The notes under the pieces were generated by a model that saw only the letters and a list, made by a program, of their open reading frames with translations, did no database searches and had not been told where the DNA came from. This document shows, in pieces, positions 1 through 8,318 of a stretch of DNA of 64,000 nt (positions within the stretch are counted from its first letter, which is position 1; every line of letters starts with the position of its first letter). Where the stretch lies: contig NZ_RKHX01000001.1 in the NCBI RefSeq assembly GCF_003755175.1, positions 1,054,001-1,118,000 of the forward strand. The letters are read 5' to 3'. Source of the DNA: Cellulomonas sp. PhB150. GTDB taxonomy: Bacteria > Actinomycetota > Actinomycetes > Actinomycetales > Cellulomonadaceae. The position numbers were made by a program, and so were the translations under genes.

Positions 1-1
1 C

Positions 2-2242
2 AGCGAGGACACCCAGAACGGGATCGAGCGCGTGCCGCAGGCGCTGCTGCTCGTCGTCCTGGTGCTCGTGCAGGTCACCTACCTGGCCGTCCTGCTGGTC
101 ACGCCCGTGGTGCTCCTGTTCCGCCGGCGGTTCAACCTCATCGCCCGCGGCGCCGCGGCGCTGCTGCTCGGGCCGCTGCTGTTCCGCCTGCTGTCCCTCA
201 TCCCCGGCGTCCGCGCGTCGGGCGACGCGCTCGCCGGCATCTCGGACAAGCTGCCCGACGCGGTGACCGTCGAGTGGCCGTCGACCGGGGCCGTCGCGGC
301 GTGCGCCGCCCTGGCAGCGGCGACCGCGCAGGGTCTGAGCCGGCCGTGGCGGCGCGCCGTCTGGGGGTTCCTGGCGGCCCTGGGCCTGCTGCGGGTGCTG
401 ACCGCGACCTCCGCCCCGCTCGACGTCGTGCTCGCGGTCGGCGCGGGCGGGCTCGTCGGCTCGGTGATGGTGCTGCTGCTCGGTCGTCGGGCGAGCGTCC
501 TGACGGCGGCCGGCGTGAGCGCGGCGCTGCGGCAGTCGGGCCTCGCCACGAGCGCGGTGCGGCGCGACCCCGACGCTCCCCCGGGCCGGTACGAGGCGAG
601 TGCGCCGACGGGTCCGATCGACGTCAAGGTGCTCGACGAGCACGACTGGCGCACCGCGCGCCTCGACCAGACCTACCGCTGGCTGCGCTGGCGCGACGTG
701 GGCGACGACGTGCTCGCACCGACACCGTCGCAGGCAGTCGCGGCCGAGGCCATGAGCGGCCTGCTCGCGGCGTCGCGCGGCGTGCACGTGCCGACCGTCC
801 GGGCCGTGACGCAGGCCCCGCACGGCGAGTCGGTGCTCGCGGTCGACCGCGTCGCGGGGCGGGCGCTGTCCGACCTGCCCGCTGACGAGCTGACCGACGA
901 CGTGCTGCGACGCGCCTGGCAGGAGCTCGCCCTGCTGCGCACGGCCCGCATCGCGCACCGCCACCTCGACCTGAGCCGGGTGCTGCTGGACGCCGACGGG
1001 CGCATCTGGATCACCGGCCTGGACCGCAGCCTGCCGGGAGCGGGCGACCGGATCCTCGCGTGGGACGTGGCCGAGCTGCTGGCCGGGACCTCGGCGCGGG
1101 TCGGTCCCGAGCGCGCCGTCGCCGCGGCCCGCGGGCAGGTGCCCGACGGGGACCTCGTGGCGGCCCTGCCCCGGCTGGTCCCCTCGGCCCTGTCCGCCCC
1201 GACGCGCGTCGCGCTCAAGGACGCGCCGTCGGGCGCCGCGGAGCTGGTCGACGAGGTCTGCCGGGTGACGGGCGTCGAGGAGCCGCAGCTCGAGAAGGTC
1301 GAGCGCTTCAAGCCCCGCACGCTGCTTACCGCGGCGGCGCTCGGCCTCGCCGTGTACTTCCTCGCCCCGCAGCTCACCGACCTGCCGAGCACGATCACCG
1401 CGCTCGGGGGCGCGAACTGGTCGTGGGTGCCGGTCCTGCTGCTCGCGTCCGTCGCGACCTACGTCGGCGCCGCGCTCGGCCTGGCGGGCGGCACCCCCGG
1501 CCGAATCCCCGTCCCCGAGGCGGCCGGCGTCGCACTCGCCTCGTCGTTCGTGGCGACCTTCGCCCCGCCGGGCGTCGGCCAGGTGGGCCTGAACATCCGC
1601 TACCTGCAGAAGCGTGGCCTGCCGACCGCGGTCGCGGTCTCCGCCAGCGCGGCGAAGGAGACGGCCGTCCTCGCCGTCCACCTGCTGCTGCTCGTAGCCT
1701 TCGCCGTGCTCGCCGGGTCGACCGGCGCGATCTCCGGGGAGCTCGACAAGCTGCCGCCCGCCGGGGTCGTCGCGGCGTTCGTCGGGATCGCCCTCGTCCT
1801 GGTCGGCGCGGCGATCGCGCTGCCGCGTGTGCGCCGCGTGGTCCGCGAGCGCGTCGTGCCGTCGCTGCGTGCGTCCGCCGACGCGATGCGCGAGGTGTTC
1901 TCCAGCCCGGTCAAGATCGTCACGCTCTTCCTCGGTGTCGCGCTCCTCCCGCTCGGCTACGCGCTGTGCCTGTACTTCTCCGTGCGCGCGCTCGGGCAGG
2001 ACACCAGCTTCGTCGCCGTGGTGCTCGTCTCGCTGACCGCGGGCACGGTTGCCGCCGCCGCCCCGACCCCGGGCGGCATCGGCGCCGTCGAGGCCGTGCT
2101 GCTCGCGTCGTTGACGGGGCTCGGGATCGCGTCGGCACCGGCGCTCGCGGCCGTGGTGCTCTACCGGCTCGCGACGTTCTGGCTGCCGATCGCGCCCGGG
2201 GCCTGGGCCTTCCGGTCGCTGACGGCCCGCGGGGTGCTCTAG
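2..2242 (+). CDS. UPF0104/lysylphosphatidylglycerol synthase-like membrane protein, 5' truncated
   Basis: The frame is open from base 2, so the true start lies before the window; the first internal GTG is at 32, giving 736 residues. Hydrophobic segments fill the first ~160 residues. A soluble middle part has a degenerate aminoglycoside-kinase-like motif (HLDLSRVLLD near residue 320). About eight membrane helices follow from residue ~440, typical of the UPF0104/MprF-like transmembrane domain. Homologues move or modify lipids, but the mixed kinase-like/UPF0104 actinobacterial proteins have no settled function. The family assignment is from pattern; no lysyltransferase domain is visible. The next gene is convergent and begins almost at the stop codon. 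Confidence 0.75.
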   Translation, partial: SEDTQNGIERVPQALLLVVLVLVQVTYLAVLLVTPVVLLFRRRFNLIARGAAALLLGPLLFRLLSLIPGVRASGDALAGISDKLPDAVTVEWPSTGAVAACAALAAATAQGLSRPWRRAVWGFLAALGLLRVLTATSAPLDVVLAVGAGGLVGSVMVLLLGRRASVLTAAGVSAALRQSGLATSAVRRDPDAPPGRYEASAPTGPIDVKVLDEHDWRTARLDQTYRWLRWRDVGDDVLAPTPSQAVAAEAMSGLLAASRGVHVPTVRAVTQAPHGESVLAVDRVAGRALSDLPADELTDDVLRRAWQELALLRTARIAHRHLDLSRVLLDADGRIWITGLDRSLPGAGDRILAWDVAELLAGTSARVGPERAVAAARGQVPDGDLVAALPRLVPSALSAPTRVALKDAPSGAAELVDEVCRVTGVEEPQLEKVERFKPRTLLTAAALGLAVYFLAPQLTDLPSTITALGGANWSWVPVLLLASVATYVGAALGLAGGTPGRIPVPEAAGVALASSFVATFAPPGVGQVGLNIRYLQKRGLPTAVAVSASAAKETAVLAVHLLLLVAFAVLAGSTGAISGELDKLPPAGVVAAFVGIALVLVGAAIALPRVRRVVRERVVPSLRASADAMREVFSSPVKIVTLFLGVALLPLGYALCLYFSVRALGQDTSFVAVVLVSLTAGTVAAAAPTPGGIGAVEAVLLASLTGLGIASAPALAAVVLYRLATFWLPIAPGAWAFRSLTARGVL

Positions 2243-2685
2243 CCGTCCTTCGCTGGTCGCGCCTCGTGGCCCGGGCGGCCGTGCGTCCGCTCGCTCTCCT
2301 TGAGCTGCGCCTCGAAGACGTGCCGGCGGCCGGCGAGCAGCGCCTCCCGGACGTGGGCCTCGGCGTCGCCGAACGCCCGGTAGTAGCCGTCGTCGAACTC
2401 CTCGACGACCTGGAAGGTCCACCGGCCGTCGAGGACGTTGCGGCCGACGATCTCCGCCCGCAGCTCGTCGGCCAGGTCCCCGTGCCCGGCGGCCTCGAGC
2501 TGGTCGAGCGCCTCGCCGAGCTCCTTGTCTGCGCGGCCGACCAGGCGGTGGAACGCGTAGAGCATCCCGCGCGCGTGCTCGATCACCTCGAACGCGGCGG
2601 TCACGCCGCCGACGGCCTCGACGACATCGTCGGGCACGCCGTCCGGGGCGCGGTGCCGCTCGGCCGGGCCGTCGTCATGGCTCAT
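2239..2685 (-). CDS. Conserved hypothetical protein, 148 aa, acidic helical
   Basis: The ATG at 2685 is chosen because a -10-like CACGAT sits exactly 6 nt upstream (2692-2697), the spacing of a leaderless transcript. The protein is acidic and mostly helical, has no signal peptide, and ends in a charged tail (ESERTHGRPGHEARPAKDG). I do not recognise a named family. Its 3' end overlaps the stop of the convergent membrane protein gene by 4 nt. Codon use is normal for the window, so it is a real gene. The frame extends upstream but that part has no start signal. Confidence 0.7.
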   Translation of the reverse strand: MSHDDGPAERHRAPDGVPDDVVEAVGGVTAAFEVIEHARGMLYAFHRLVGRADKELGEALDQLEAAGHGDLADELRAEIVGRNVLDGRWTFQVVEEFDDGYYRAFGDAEAHVREALLAGRRHVFEAQLKESERTHGRPGHEARPAKDG

Positions 2686-2749
2686 CGACCCATCGTGACC
2701 CAGTGCCGCTGCACGCGCTCGCCCAGCGCCGGATGTGCGACCGTGTGCC

Positions 2750-3571
2750 ATGCGTCGGATCCCTGCCCTGGCCTCGGCGCTCGCGCTGGCCAGCCACCCC
2801 GGACCGACCGTCGCCGTGAGCCTGTTCGCCGGCGCGTACGCACTGGGAGTCGGCGCGGACCTCGCGCTGGCCGCCCTCGTCCTGGTCGCCGTGATGGCCG
2901 GGCAGCTCTCGGTCGGCTGGTCGAACGACTGGATCGACGCGGGGCGCGACCTTGCGGTGGGTCGCAGCGACAAGCCCGCCGTCACCGGGGACGTGTCGCT
3001 CTCGACCCTGCGGACCGCGGCCCTCGTGGCGGTCACCGCCTGCGCCGCGCTCTCCCTCGCGCTGGGGGCACCGGCAGCCGTGGTGCACCTGGCCGCGGTC
3101 GCCTCCGCGTGGGCCTACAACGCGCGGCTCAAGTCGACCGTCTGGTCGTGGGCTCCGTACGCCCTCTCGTTCGGGCTGCTGCCGTCGGTCGCGACGCTGG
3201 CCCTGCCCGACCCAGCCCTCGCGCCCGCGTGGACGACGGCGGCCGCCGCGCTGCTCGGGGTCGGCGCGCACCTGGCAAACGTGCTCCCGGACCTGGCCGA
3301 CGACGCCGCCACGGGCGTGGTCGGCCTGCCGCACCGGCTCGGCCGCCGGGCGACGTCGCTGCTGTCGGTGGCGCTGCTGCTGCTCGCGACGACGATCGTG
3401 GCGCTGGCCTCGTCGGTCCCGGCCGCGATCGCGGTGCCGGCCGTCGTCGTCGCCGCGGCGCTCGCCCTGAGCGGGGCGTGGGCTGCGCTGACCCGGCCGA
3501 CGAGCCGGTGGCCGTTCCTCGCCGCGATCCTGGTCGCAGCGCTCACCGTGGTGCTGCTCGTCGTCGGCTGA
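2750..3571 (+). CDS. UbiA-family prenyltransferase
   Basis: A 273-residue polytopic membrane protein with about eight hydrophobic segments. The UbiA signature NDWIDAGRD (an NDxxDxxxD prenyl-diphosphate/Mg2+ site) lies near residue 60, and a second acidic motif (NVLPDLADD) near residue 180 matches the second aspartate-rich site. Such enzymes transfer a polyprenyl chain to an aromatic or other acceptor in the membrane, as in menaquinone or heme A synthesis. The acceptor cannot be told from sequence, and no quinone or heme genes are adjacent. A GTG at 2735 is an alternative start five codons upstream. Confidence 0.85.
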   Translation: MRRIPALASALALASHPGPTVAVSLFAGAYALGVGADLALAALVLVAVMAGQLSVGWSNDWIDAGRDLAVGRSDKPAVTGDVSLSTLRTAALVAVTACAALSLALGAPAAVVHLAAVASAWAYNARLKSTVWSWAPYALSFGLLPSVATLALPDPALAPAWTTAAAALLGVGAHLANVLPDLADDAATGVVGLPHRLGRRATSLLSVALLLLATTIVALASSVPAAIAVPAVVVAAALALSGAWAALTRPTSRWPFLAAILVAALTVVLLVVG

Positions 3572-3608
3572 CCCGGCGGTAGCGCCGGCGCCGACGTAAC
3601 GTCGACTC

Positions 3609-4109
3609 GTGCCCCGACCTCGCCCAGTCCCGCCCGCTCCCGGCCAGGAGTCGGTCTGGGACTACCCCCGCCCGCCGCGCGTGGAGCAGTGCTCGGCGTC
3701 GATCACGGTCGAGCTGGGCGGCAAGATCGTCGCGCAGACGACCACCTCGTGGCGCGTGCTCGAGACGAGCCACCCGCCGACGTACTACCTGCCGCGCACC
3801 GCGTTCGCGCCGGGCGCGCTACGGGAGGCCGACGGTGCGTCGTGGTGCGAGTGGAAGGGCCAGGCGGCCTACCTCGACGTGGTGGGCGGCTCAGGCGCGG
3901 TCGCGCCGGGCGCGGCGTGGACGTACCCCGCGCCGAGCCGCGGGTTCGAGGTGCTGGCCGGTGCGATCGCGGTGATGCCGGCCGCGATGGACCGGTGCAC
4001 GGTCGACGGCGAGGTCGTCGAGCCGCAGGCCGGCGGCTTCTACGGCGGCTGGATCACGGCGGCTGTCGTCGGCCCGTTCAAGGGCGACCCGGGCACCCAC
4101 GGCTGGTGA
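3609..4109 (+). CDS. DUF427 domain protein
   Basis: A 166-residue soluble protein matching the DUF427 pattern: an aromatic-rich beta core with SWRVLETSHPPTYYLP, a WCEWKG segment and a C-terminal GGFYGGWIT stretch. The family is common in actinobacteria and its biochemical role is unknown. The GTG start at 3609 lies 6 nt after TAACGT (3597-3602), suggesting a leaderless mRNA. It is followed by a 234-nt gene-free region with two large hairpins. Confidence 0.85.
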   Translation: MPRPRPVPPAPGQESVWDYPRPPRVEQCSASITVELGGKIVAQTTTSWRVLETSHPPTYYLPRTAFAPGALREADGASWCEWKGQAAYLDVVGGSGAVAPGAAWTYPAPSRGFEVLAGAIAVMPAAMDRCTVDGEVVEPQAGGFYGGWITAAVVGPFKGDPGTHGW

Positions 4110-4137
4110 CCCCCTCGCCCGCCCGGTGCGATCGCCC

Positions 4138-4184
4138 CTAGGTGCAGGGTTCCGCCCGCTCACCGGGCACAGCCCTGCACCTAG
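4138..4184. repeat. Two-tier hairpin, copy 1
   Basis: A perfect 12-bp inverted repeat (CTAGGTGCAGGG, 4138-4149, against 4173-4184) extends through a G:U and an A:U pair. It encloses a smaller hairpin GCCCG-CTCAC-CGGGC (4154-4168). No T tract follows, so it is not a typical intrinsic terminator. A second, related structure lies 25 nt further on. Confidence 0.8.
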
Positions 4185-4209
4185 CCCTCCGCCGCGAGCG
4201 GCTCGCAGA

Positions 4210-4256
4210 CATCGTGAAGCGTTCTGCCCGCTCAGGGGGCGAGATGCTCCACGATG
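4210..4256. repeat. Two-tier hairpin, copy 2
   Basis: An 11-bp inverted repeat with one mismatch (CATCGTGAAGC, 4210-4220, against 4246-4256) encloses GCCC-GCTCAGG-GGGC (4226-4240). The apical part TTCYGCCCGCTCA is shared with copy 1, while the outer stem has an entirely different but still self-complementary sequence. Total length is again 47 nt. Confidence 0.75.
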
Positions 4257-4343
4257 GCGGCCGGCCGGCTGCGCTGATGGCGCGCCCGGCGGGAGCGGGC
4301 CGCGTCGGAGACGGGCGGCGGGCGAGGTCGGTACCGTGCGGGG

Positions 4344-4823
4344 ATGCAGCTTCCTGTCGTCGACGACCGCGGCGAGGCACTCGTCGCACTGGACGAGGCC
4401 GACGAGAACGCCGCCGACTCCGACGCCGCGCCCTGCCCGCTCGCGCTGGTCGTCGTGGTGCGGGACGACGGCGCGGTGCTGTGGGGGCTCGACGCGTGGC
4501 GCGGCCGGTGGGAGATGCCCGGCGGGATGCGCGAGCCGGGCGAGTCGCCGCGGGACGCCGCTCGCCGGGAGCTGCGTGAGGAGACCGGGCTCGTCGTCGG
4601 CGAGCTCACGTGGTGCGGGCTGGCCCGCTTCGAGCTGCGGGACCCTGCGCGCACGGAGCTGGCCGCCGTCTACGTGGCGCGCTCGTCGGCCGGCGCCGAG
4701 GTGGCACCGGCCGACGGGGAGCTGCTCGAGACGCGCTGGGTGGCGGTCGGGGACGCCCCGCCCGAGCCCGTCGCCGAGCTCGATGCCGCTATCGCCGCGT
4801 GGGCGCTCAGACCACCTCGGTGA
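4344..4823 (+). CDS. Nudix hydrolase
   Basis: 159 residues with a clear Nudix box, starting GGMREPGESPRDAARRELRE and continuing ETGLV (residues ~57-81), which holds the GX5EX7REUXEEXGU pattern and its metal-binding glutamates. Nudix enzymes hydrolyse nucleoside diphosphates linked to another group; the substrate here is not predictable. The ATG follows TACCGT (4332-4337) by 6 nt, so the transcript is probably leaderless. The stop overlaps the end of the convergent carbonic anhydrase gene by 17 nt. Confidence 0.85.
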   Translation: MQLPVVDDRGEALVALDEADENAADSDAAPCPLALVVVVRDDGAVLWGLDAWRGRWEMPGGMREPGESPRDAARRELREETGLVVGELTWCGLARFELRDPARTELAAVYVARSSAGAEVAPADGELLETRWVAVGDAPPEPVAELDAAIAAWALRPPR

Positions 4824-5295
4824 GCAGGCCCGTCGCGACGTCGAACACGAAGCCGCGCACCGAGTCCGTGTGCGGGACGAACGGGCTGGCCGTGATGCGG
4901 GCGATCGACTGGCGGACGTCCACGTCGAGGTCGTCGAAAGCCTCGGCGGCCCACTCCGGCTTGATCCCTGTCTCGTCCTGGATCGACTTCTTGAAGGCGT
5001 CGTCGGTGAACGTGAGCATCCCGCAGTCTGTGTGGTGGATCAGGATGATCTCGGTCGTGCCGAGCAGGCGCTGGCTGATGGCTAGGGATCGGATCTCGTC
5101 ATCGGTCACCACGCCGCCCGCGTTCCGGATGACGTGCGACTCCCCCGCGCCCAGCCCGAGGAGCGCGTAGACGTCCAGCCGCGCGTCCATGCACGCGACG
5201 ACGGCGACGTGCTGGGACGGCGGCAGCGGGAGCGGCCCGGAGAAGCCCTCGGCGTACGCGCGGTTGTTGCTCAGGTACTCGTCGGTGACCGTCAT
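4807..5295 (-). CDS. Beta-class carbonic anhydrase
   Basis: 162 residues, the short form of beta-carbonic anhydrase. The zinc ligands are visible as Cys35 (in CMDARLD), His88 and Cys91 (in HHTDCGM), with the Asp37/Arg39 dyad. These numbers match those I recall for M. tuberculosis Rv1284. The enzyme interconverts CO2 and bicarbonate in the cytoplasm. The start at 5295 has a strong ribosome binding site, AGGAGG, 5 nt upstream. An 11-bp palindrome (5343-5353) lies in the upstream region. Confidence 0.92.
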   Translation of the reverse strand: MTVTDEYLSNNRAYAEGFSGPLPLPPSQHVAVVACMDARLDVYALLGLGAGESHVIRNAGGVVTDDEIRSLAISQRLLGTTEIILIHHTDCGMLTFTDDAFKKSIQDETGIKPEWAAEAFDDLDVDVRQSIARITASPFVPHTDSVRGFVFDVATGLLTEVV

Positions 5296-5342
5296 CGGTT
5301 CCTCCTGGTGGCTGTTCCCCCCGCGAGAGCCGACGCTAGTCA

Positions 5343-5353
5343 ATGTCCGACAT
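5343..5353. promoter_or_regulatory. Short palindrome upstream of carbonic anhydrase
   Basis: ATGTC-C-GACAT, with TAGCGT (5334-5339) just downstream on the minus strand as a possible -10 of the carbonic anhydrase gene. The palindrome would fall in the -35/-10 spacer. It is a weak candidate operator. Confidence 0.3.
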
Positions 5354-5366
5354 ATCCGCTCGGCTT

Positions 5367-6089
5367 TCATGCTTGGTGCGCGAACACCACGGTGTTGTCG
5401 ACGTAGTGGCCGGTCTTGCGGTCGAACTCTCCGCCGCAGGTGATGAGCCGCAGCTGTGGGTCCTTCGTGTTGGCGTAGACCTTCGTCACCGGGAAGTCGT
5501 CCTTGGGGTAGGACGCGACGCCGTCGACGACGAAGTGGACCTTCGAGCCGTCCTCGCGGGTGACGGTGATCTTCGCGCCCTTGGTGATCTTGCCGAGGTC
5601 GTGGAACACCGACGGCCCGTTGTCGCCGTCGACGTGGCCCTCGATCACGGCCGGTCCGTCGGCGCCGGGGCGAGGCGATCCGTCGAACCACGCGGCGCGG
5701 TCGTAGTTCTTGCCCTTGGCCGGGACCGCGATCGTGCCGTCCTTCGCGAGCCCGAGCGTGAGCAGCTTCGAGCTCACGTCGAGCGACGGGATGCTGATCG
5801 TCGTCGGCAGCGGGACCTTCTTCGCCACCTCCGTGGCCTTCTCGGTCGGAGCCGGCACCGGTGCGCTCGTCGCGGTCGGCGTCGACGACTCGACCGGAGC
5901 CTCAGCTGCCGGCGGCACCGGAGGAGCGGGCTCCTGGTCGTTGATGCCGATCACCACGGCCGTCGCGCCGCCCAGCAGCAGGGCGGCGCCCAGCACCGTG
6001 GCGACGGCGCGACGGCGCCCGGCCCGGGGGGCGGGCGCCGACCCGTGCCGGCCACCCTTCTCCCGGGCCCGGGCGTCGTCGGTGGCCAT
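5367..6089 (-). CDS. Class F sortase
   Basis: 240 residues. A basic N-terminus is followed by one membrane anchor (~28-48), a Pro/Ala/Thr-rich linker and a sortase domain from ~95. The catalytic triad is visible: His152 (EGHVD), Cys218 (LITCGG) and Arg224. Sortases join surface proteins to the cell envelope at LPXTG-like signals. Class F enzymes are common in actinobacteria and their substrates are poorly known. Its ATG overlaps the TGA of the upstream surface-protein gene (TGATG), so the two are translationally coupled and that protein is the obvious substrate candidate. Confidence 0.9.
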   Translation of the reverse strand: MATDDARAREKGGRHGSAPAPRAGRRRAVATVLGAALLLGGATAVVIGINDQEPAPPVPPAAEAPVESSTPTATSAPVPAPTEKATEVAKKVPLPTTISIPSLDVSSKLLTLGLAKDGTIAVPAKGKNYDRAAWFDGSPRPGADGPAVIEGHVDGDNGPSVFHDLGKITKGAKITVTREDGSKVHFVVDGVASYPKDDFPVTKVYANTKDPQLRLITCGGEFDRKTGHYVDNTVVFAHQA

Positions 6090-6880
6090 CAGTCGTTGAC
6101 GGTCACGTCGGCCGTGCGGCGACGACGGGCGATCAGCAGACCACCCGCGACGAACGCCGCGCCACCGGCGGCGAGCAGGCCGGTGTCCTGCACGCCGGCG
6201 GTCGAGCCGCTACCCGTCTGGGCGCCACCGGACGGCGTGGCGGACATCTGCGAGACCTCGAGGACGCCGCACAGCGCGGGGTCGGTGGCCTCGGTGGGCA
6301 GCGACGGGTCGAGGTCCGACTTGGTGTCGCCGTCGTACTTGCCGTCGTGGTTGTGGTCGACGCCGTGGATGACGACTGCCGACTGGCCGGAGATGATCGC
6401 CTTCGCGACGTCGTCCGAGACCTTGATCGAGCCGCGCTGGTAGTTGATCTTGCCGCCCTTGGCGGTGTCGAACCGGTCGACGGCCAGGCCGGACTTCGCC
6501 GAGGTGTCGCCCGTCTTGGTCAGCGACACGACGATGTCGCCGTACGCCGGCCCACCCTCGGTGGTGTTGAGGGTGCCGTCGCCGCTCTTGTCGTCCGCGG
6601 CGGCCGGGCACTCGTGACGCGCCTCGGCACCGAAGTGGATGTGCGCGGCGTGCGGGTTGTCGGCGAGCAGGCCGTCGGCCGTGAACGTCACCGTCAGGAC
6701 GTCGTCCTTGATCGTCGTCATCGCCATGCCGGAGCCGTCGACGCCGTTGAGGGCGACCGGCTTCAGCGTCGCCTCGTTCGATCCGTCGCTCGACGCGGCG
6801 GAAGCCGGCATCGCCATGGCGAGCATGGCGGCCAGGGACAGGGCGGGAGCCGCGAGTGCGACGCGCTTGGTGGTCTTCAT
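6089..6880 (-). CDS. Secreted CHRD-like surface protein with degenerate sorting signal
   Basis: 263 residues. A signal peptide spans ~1-29 (cleavage after ASA). A CHRD-like beta domain follows (HAAHIHFGA, a DGTLNT turn and VVIHGVDHNHDGKYDGD, with possible metal-binding His/Asp). The C-terminus looks like a sorting signal: VQDTG, a hydrophobic segment and an RRRR tail, but LPXTG is absent. The gene is directly upstream of, and overlaps, the class F sortase gene. The leader contains a perfect hairpin at 6901-6920. Its role at the envelope is inferred, not known. Confidence 0.8.
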   Translation of the reverse strand: MKTTKRVALAAPALSLAAMLAMAMPASAASSDGSNEATLKPVALNGVDGSGMAMTTIKDDVLTVTFTADGLLADNPHAAHIHFGAEARHECPAAADDKSGDGTLNTTEGGPAYGDIVVSLTKTGDTSAKSGLAVDRFDTAKGGKINYQRGSIKVSDDVAKAIISGQSAVVIHGVDHNHDGKYDGDTKSDLDPSLPTEATDPALCGVLEVSQMSATPSGGAQTGSGSTAGVQDTGLLAAGGAAFVAGGLLIARRRRTADVTVND

Positions 6881-6900
6881 GGGTGTTCCCCTCGGTTCGT

Positions 6901-6920
6901 CCTGGTGGGGGGCCACCAGG
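6901..6920 (-). promoter_or_regulatory. Hairpin in the leader of the CHRD/sortase operon
   Basis: CCTGGTGG-GGGG-CCACCAGG is a perfect 8-bp stem with a 4-nt loop, about 20 nt upstream of the start codon. A second nested inverted repeat (CCGAAC...GTTCGG around CCGCAG-GT-CTGCGG) lies just upstream. It could affect mRNA stability or translation of the pair. Confidence 0.5.
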
Positions 6921-7018
6921 AGTCATGCCGAACGCCGCAGGTCTGCGGCCTTGTACACGGGAGTTCGGCGCCGAGGAGCTGGCGGATGGGTGGGACCCGG
7001 ACATTTCTCCGCGGTGCC

Positions 7019-7639
7019 TCAGTCCCACCACAGACGCCAGAAGGTCGGCTCCTCGCCCAGGTCGAGGAGGTCGTCCACCGGGGCACGCCATGGCGTGATC
7101 TCGTCAGGGCCGTGCAGGTGGTCGAGGCCGTACCGGTCACGGACCAGCACGTCGAGCCGCGCGCACTGGCACCAGTCGGGATGCGGCGTCTCCTCGTCGT
7201 CCCACGACGGACTGAAGATCCGCAGGCCGTCGGGACCACGGACCACGACCGTCGGGATCGAGATCGCTTCCACACCACGGGCCGGGCCGGTGGCGAACCC
7301 GTGCAGCCCGACCTCGTCCGGGAACTCGGCCGCGGCGATCAGGCAGGCGCGCGTCGTCGGGGCGAAGTTGTGCCGACACTCCCGCTCGCTCTCCGGCAGC
7401 GCCTCCAGCAGATCAGCCGCCGCCGGTCCGCTCAGGCCGCCGAAGTGAAGCAGGTCCGTGGGCCGCCGCGGCACCGGGCCTGCGAACGGCGCGAGGATCT
7501 CGGGCACCCCGGCATCGAGCGCCCATCCTCGCGGTGGCCTGCCGGGGAAAGCACCCGTCTCCCACTCCGGCGCCTGGCCGAGGTGGGCCGTCCACGTCTC
7601 TCTGAGGTCGGCTTCGTGCTCGTGTCGTCTCGTCGTCAT
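7019..7639 (-). CDS. Hypothetical protein, 206 aa
   Basis: A soluble protein with no signal peptide or membrane segment. It has Trp/Pro-rich stretches and a C-terminal region with scattered Cys and His (ECRHNF, HPDWCQCARL). I do not recognise the family. The ATG at 7639 is taken as the start; an upstream GTG at 7660 would add 7 residues. It stands alone, divergent from the PD-(D/E)XK-like gene. Third-position GC bias supports coding on this strand. Confidence 0.6.
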   Translation of the reverse strand: MTTRRHEHEADLRETWTAHLGQAPEWETGAFPGRPPRGWALDAGVPEILAPFAGPVPRRPTDLLHFGGLSGPAAADLLEALPESERECRHNFAPTTRACLIAAAEFPDEVGLHGFATGPARGVEAISIPTVVVRGPDGLRIFSPSWDDEETPHPDWCQCARLDVLVRDRYGLDHLHGPDEITPWRAPVDDLLDLGEEPTFWRLWWD

Positions 7640-7769
7640 GCGAACAGCGTCGGGTGCCACGGTCGTCCTGCGGGGGCGTCACGGGCGCTTCTGTGGGCCG
7701 GTCCGCGGAGGCGACGCCCTGTGGTCGGCTCGACTAGCTTCTGGTCCCACGAGCTGCGAAGCTCACGCC

Positions 7770-8318
7770 GTGACCGGCCGGCACCACCGCTTCGCGAGGC
7801 GTGACACGACGCCCGCCGAGCTCGCCGAGCTCGCGGTCGTCGATCGACTCGCCGAGCAGCTCGCGGCGCACCTGGCCCTGCGCACCGCCGACATCGACCT
7901 CGTCCATATTCACGGCGCCGGCAGCTCGCGCGTCCAGGCGATCGTCTCCGAGCTGCTGCACGACGAGCTCGGCTTCCGCGAGGAGGTCGTCATCACCCCG
8001 CAGGACGGCCTCGTCACCCGGGCTCGCCCCGACTTCTTCTACCGGTTGGGTCCGGACCGCGGGATCCTGGCCGAGGTCGAGCGCGGCGGGACGACGACGA
8101 ACAACCACGACCTCAAGGACTTCTGGAAGGCCCACATCTCTCCCGACGCGCAGCACCTGTTCCTCGTCGTGCCCATGGCGAACTGGAACGAGCGCGGCAC
8201 CGCCCGCGAGCGACCGTACGCACGGGTGGTCTCGCGCATGGGCGCATTCTTCGGGGAACCGCGACGCGAGGTCGACGTGCTCAGCGCGCACGTCTTCGGG
8301 TACGGCTCGCAGGGCTGA
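7770..8318 (+). CDS. Solitary PD-(D/E)XK nuclease-like protein
   Basis: 182 residues from the GTG at 7770; the frame is open upstream but has no better start. An N-terminal helical part is followed by a core with RPDFFYRLGPDRGILAEVER, in which Pro87-Asp88 and Glu102-Val-Glu104-Arg105 have the spacing of the PD-(D/E)XK fold, with Arg in place of the usual Lys. A strand (HLFLVVPM) follows, as in that fold. No methyltransferase or defence partner is adjacent. Function is unknown; the fold is inferred from the motif only. Confidence 0.6.
   Translation: MTGRHHRFARRDTTPAELAELAVVDRLAEQLAAHLALRTADIDLVHIHGAGSSRVQAIVSELLHDELGFREEVVITPQDGLVTRARPDFFYRLGPDRGILAEVERGGTTTNNHDLKDFWKAHISPDAQHLFLVVPMANWNERGTARERPYARVVSRMGAFFGEPRREVDVLSAHVFGYGSQG

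Noticed and set aside
5343..5353. The palindrome before carbonic anhydrase as a definite NsrR/Rrf2 site
   Set aside because: It is only 11 bp, and no such regulator is nearby; kept only as a weak candidate.
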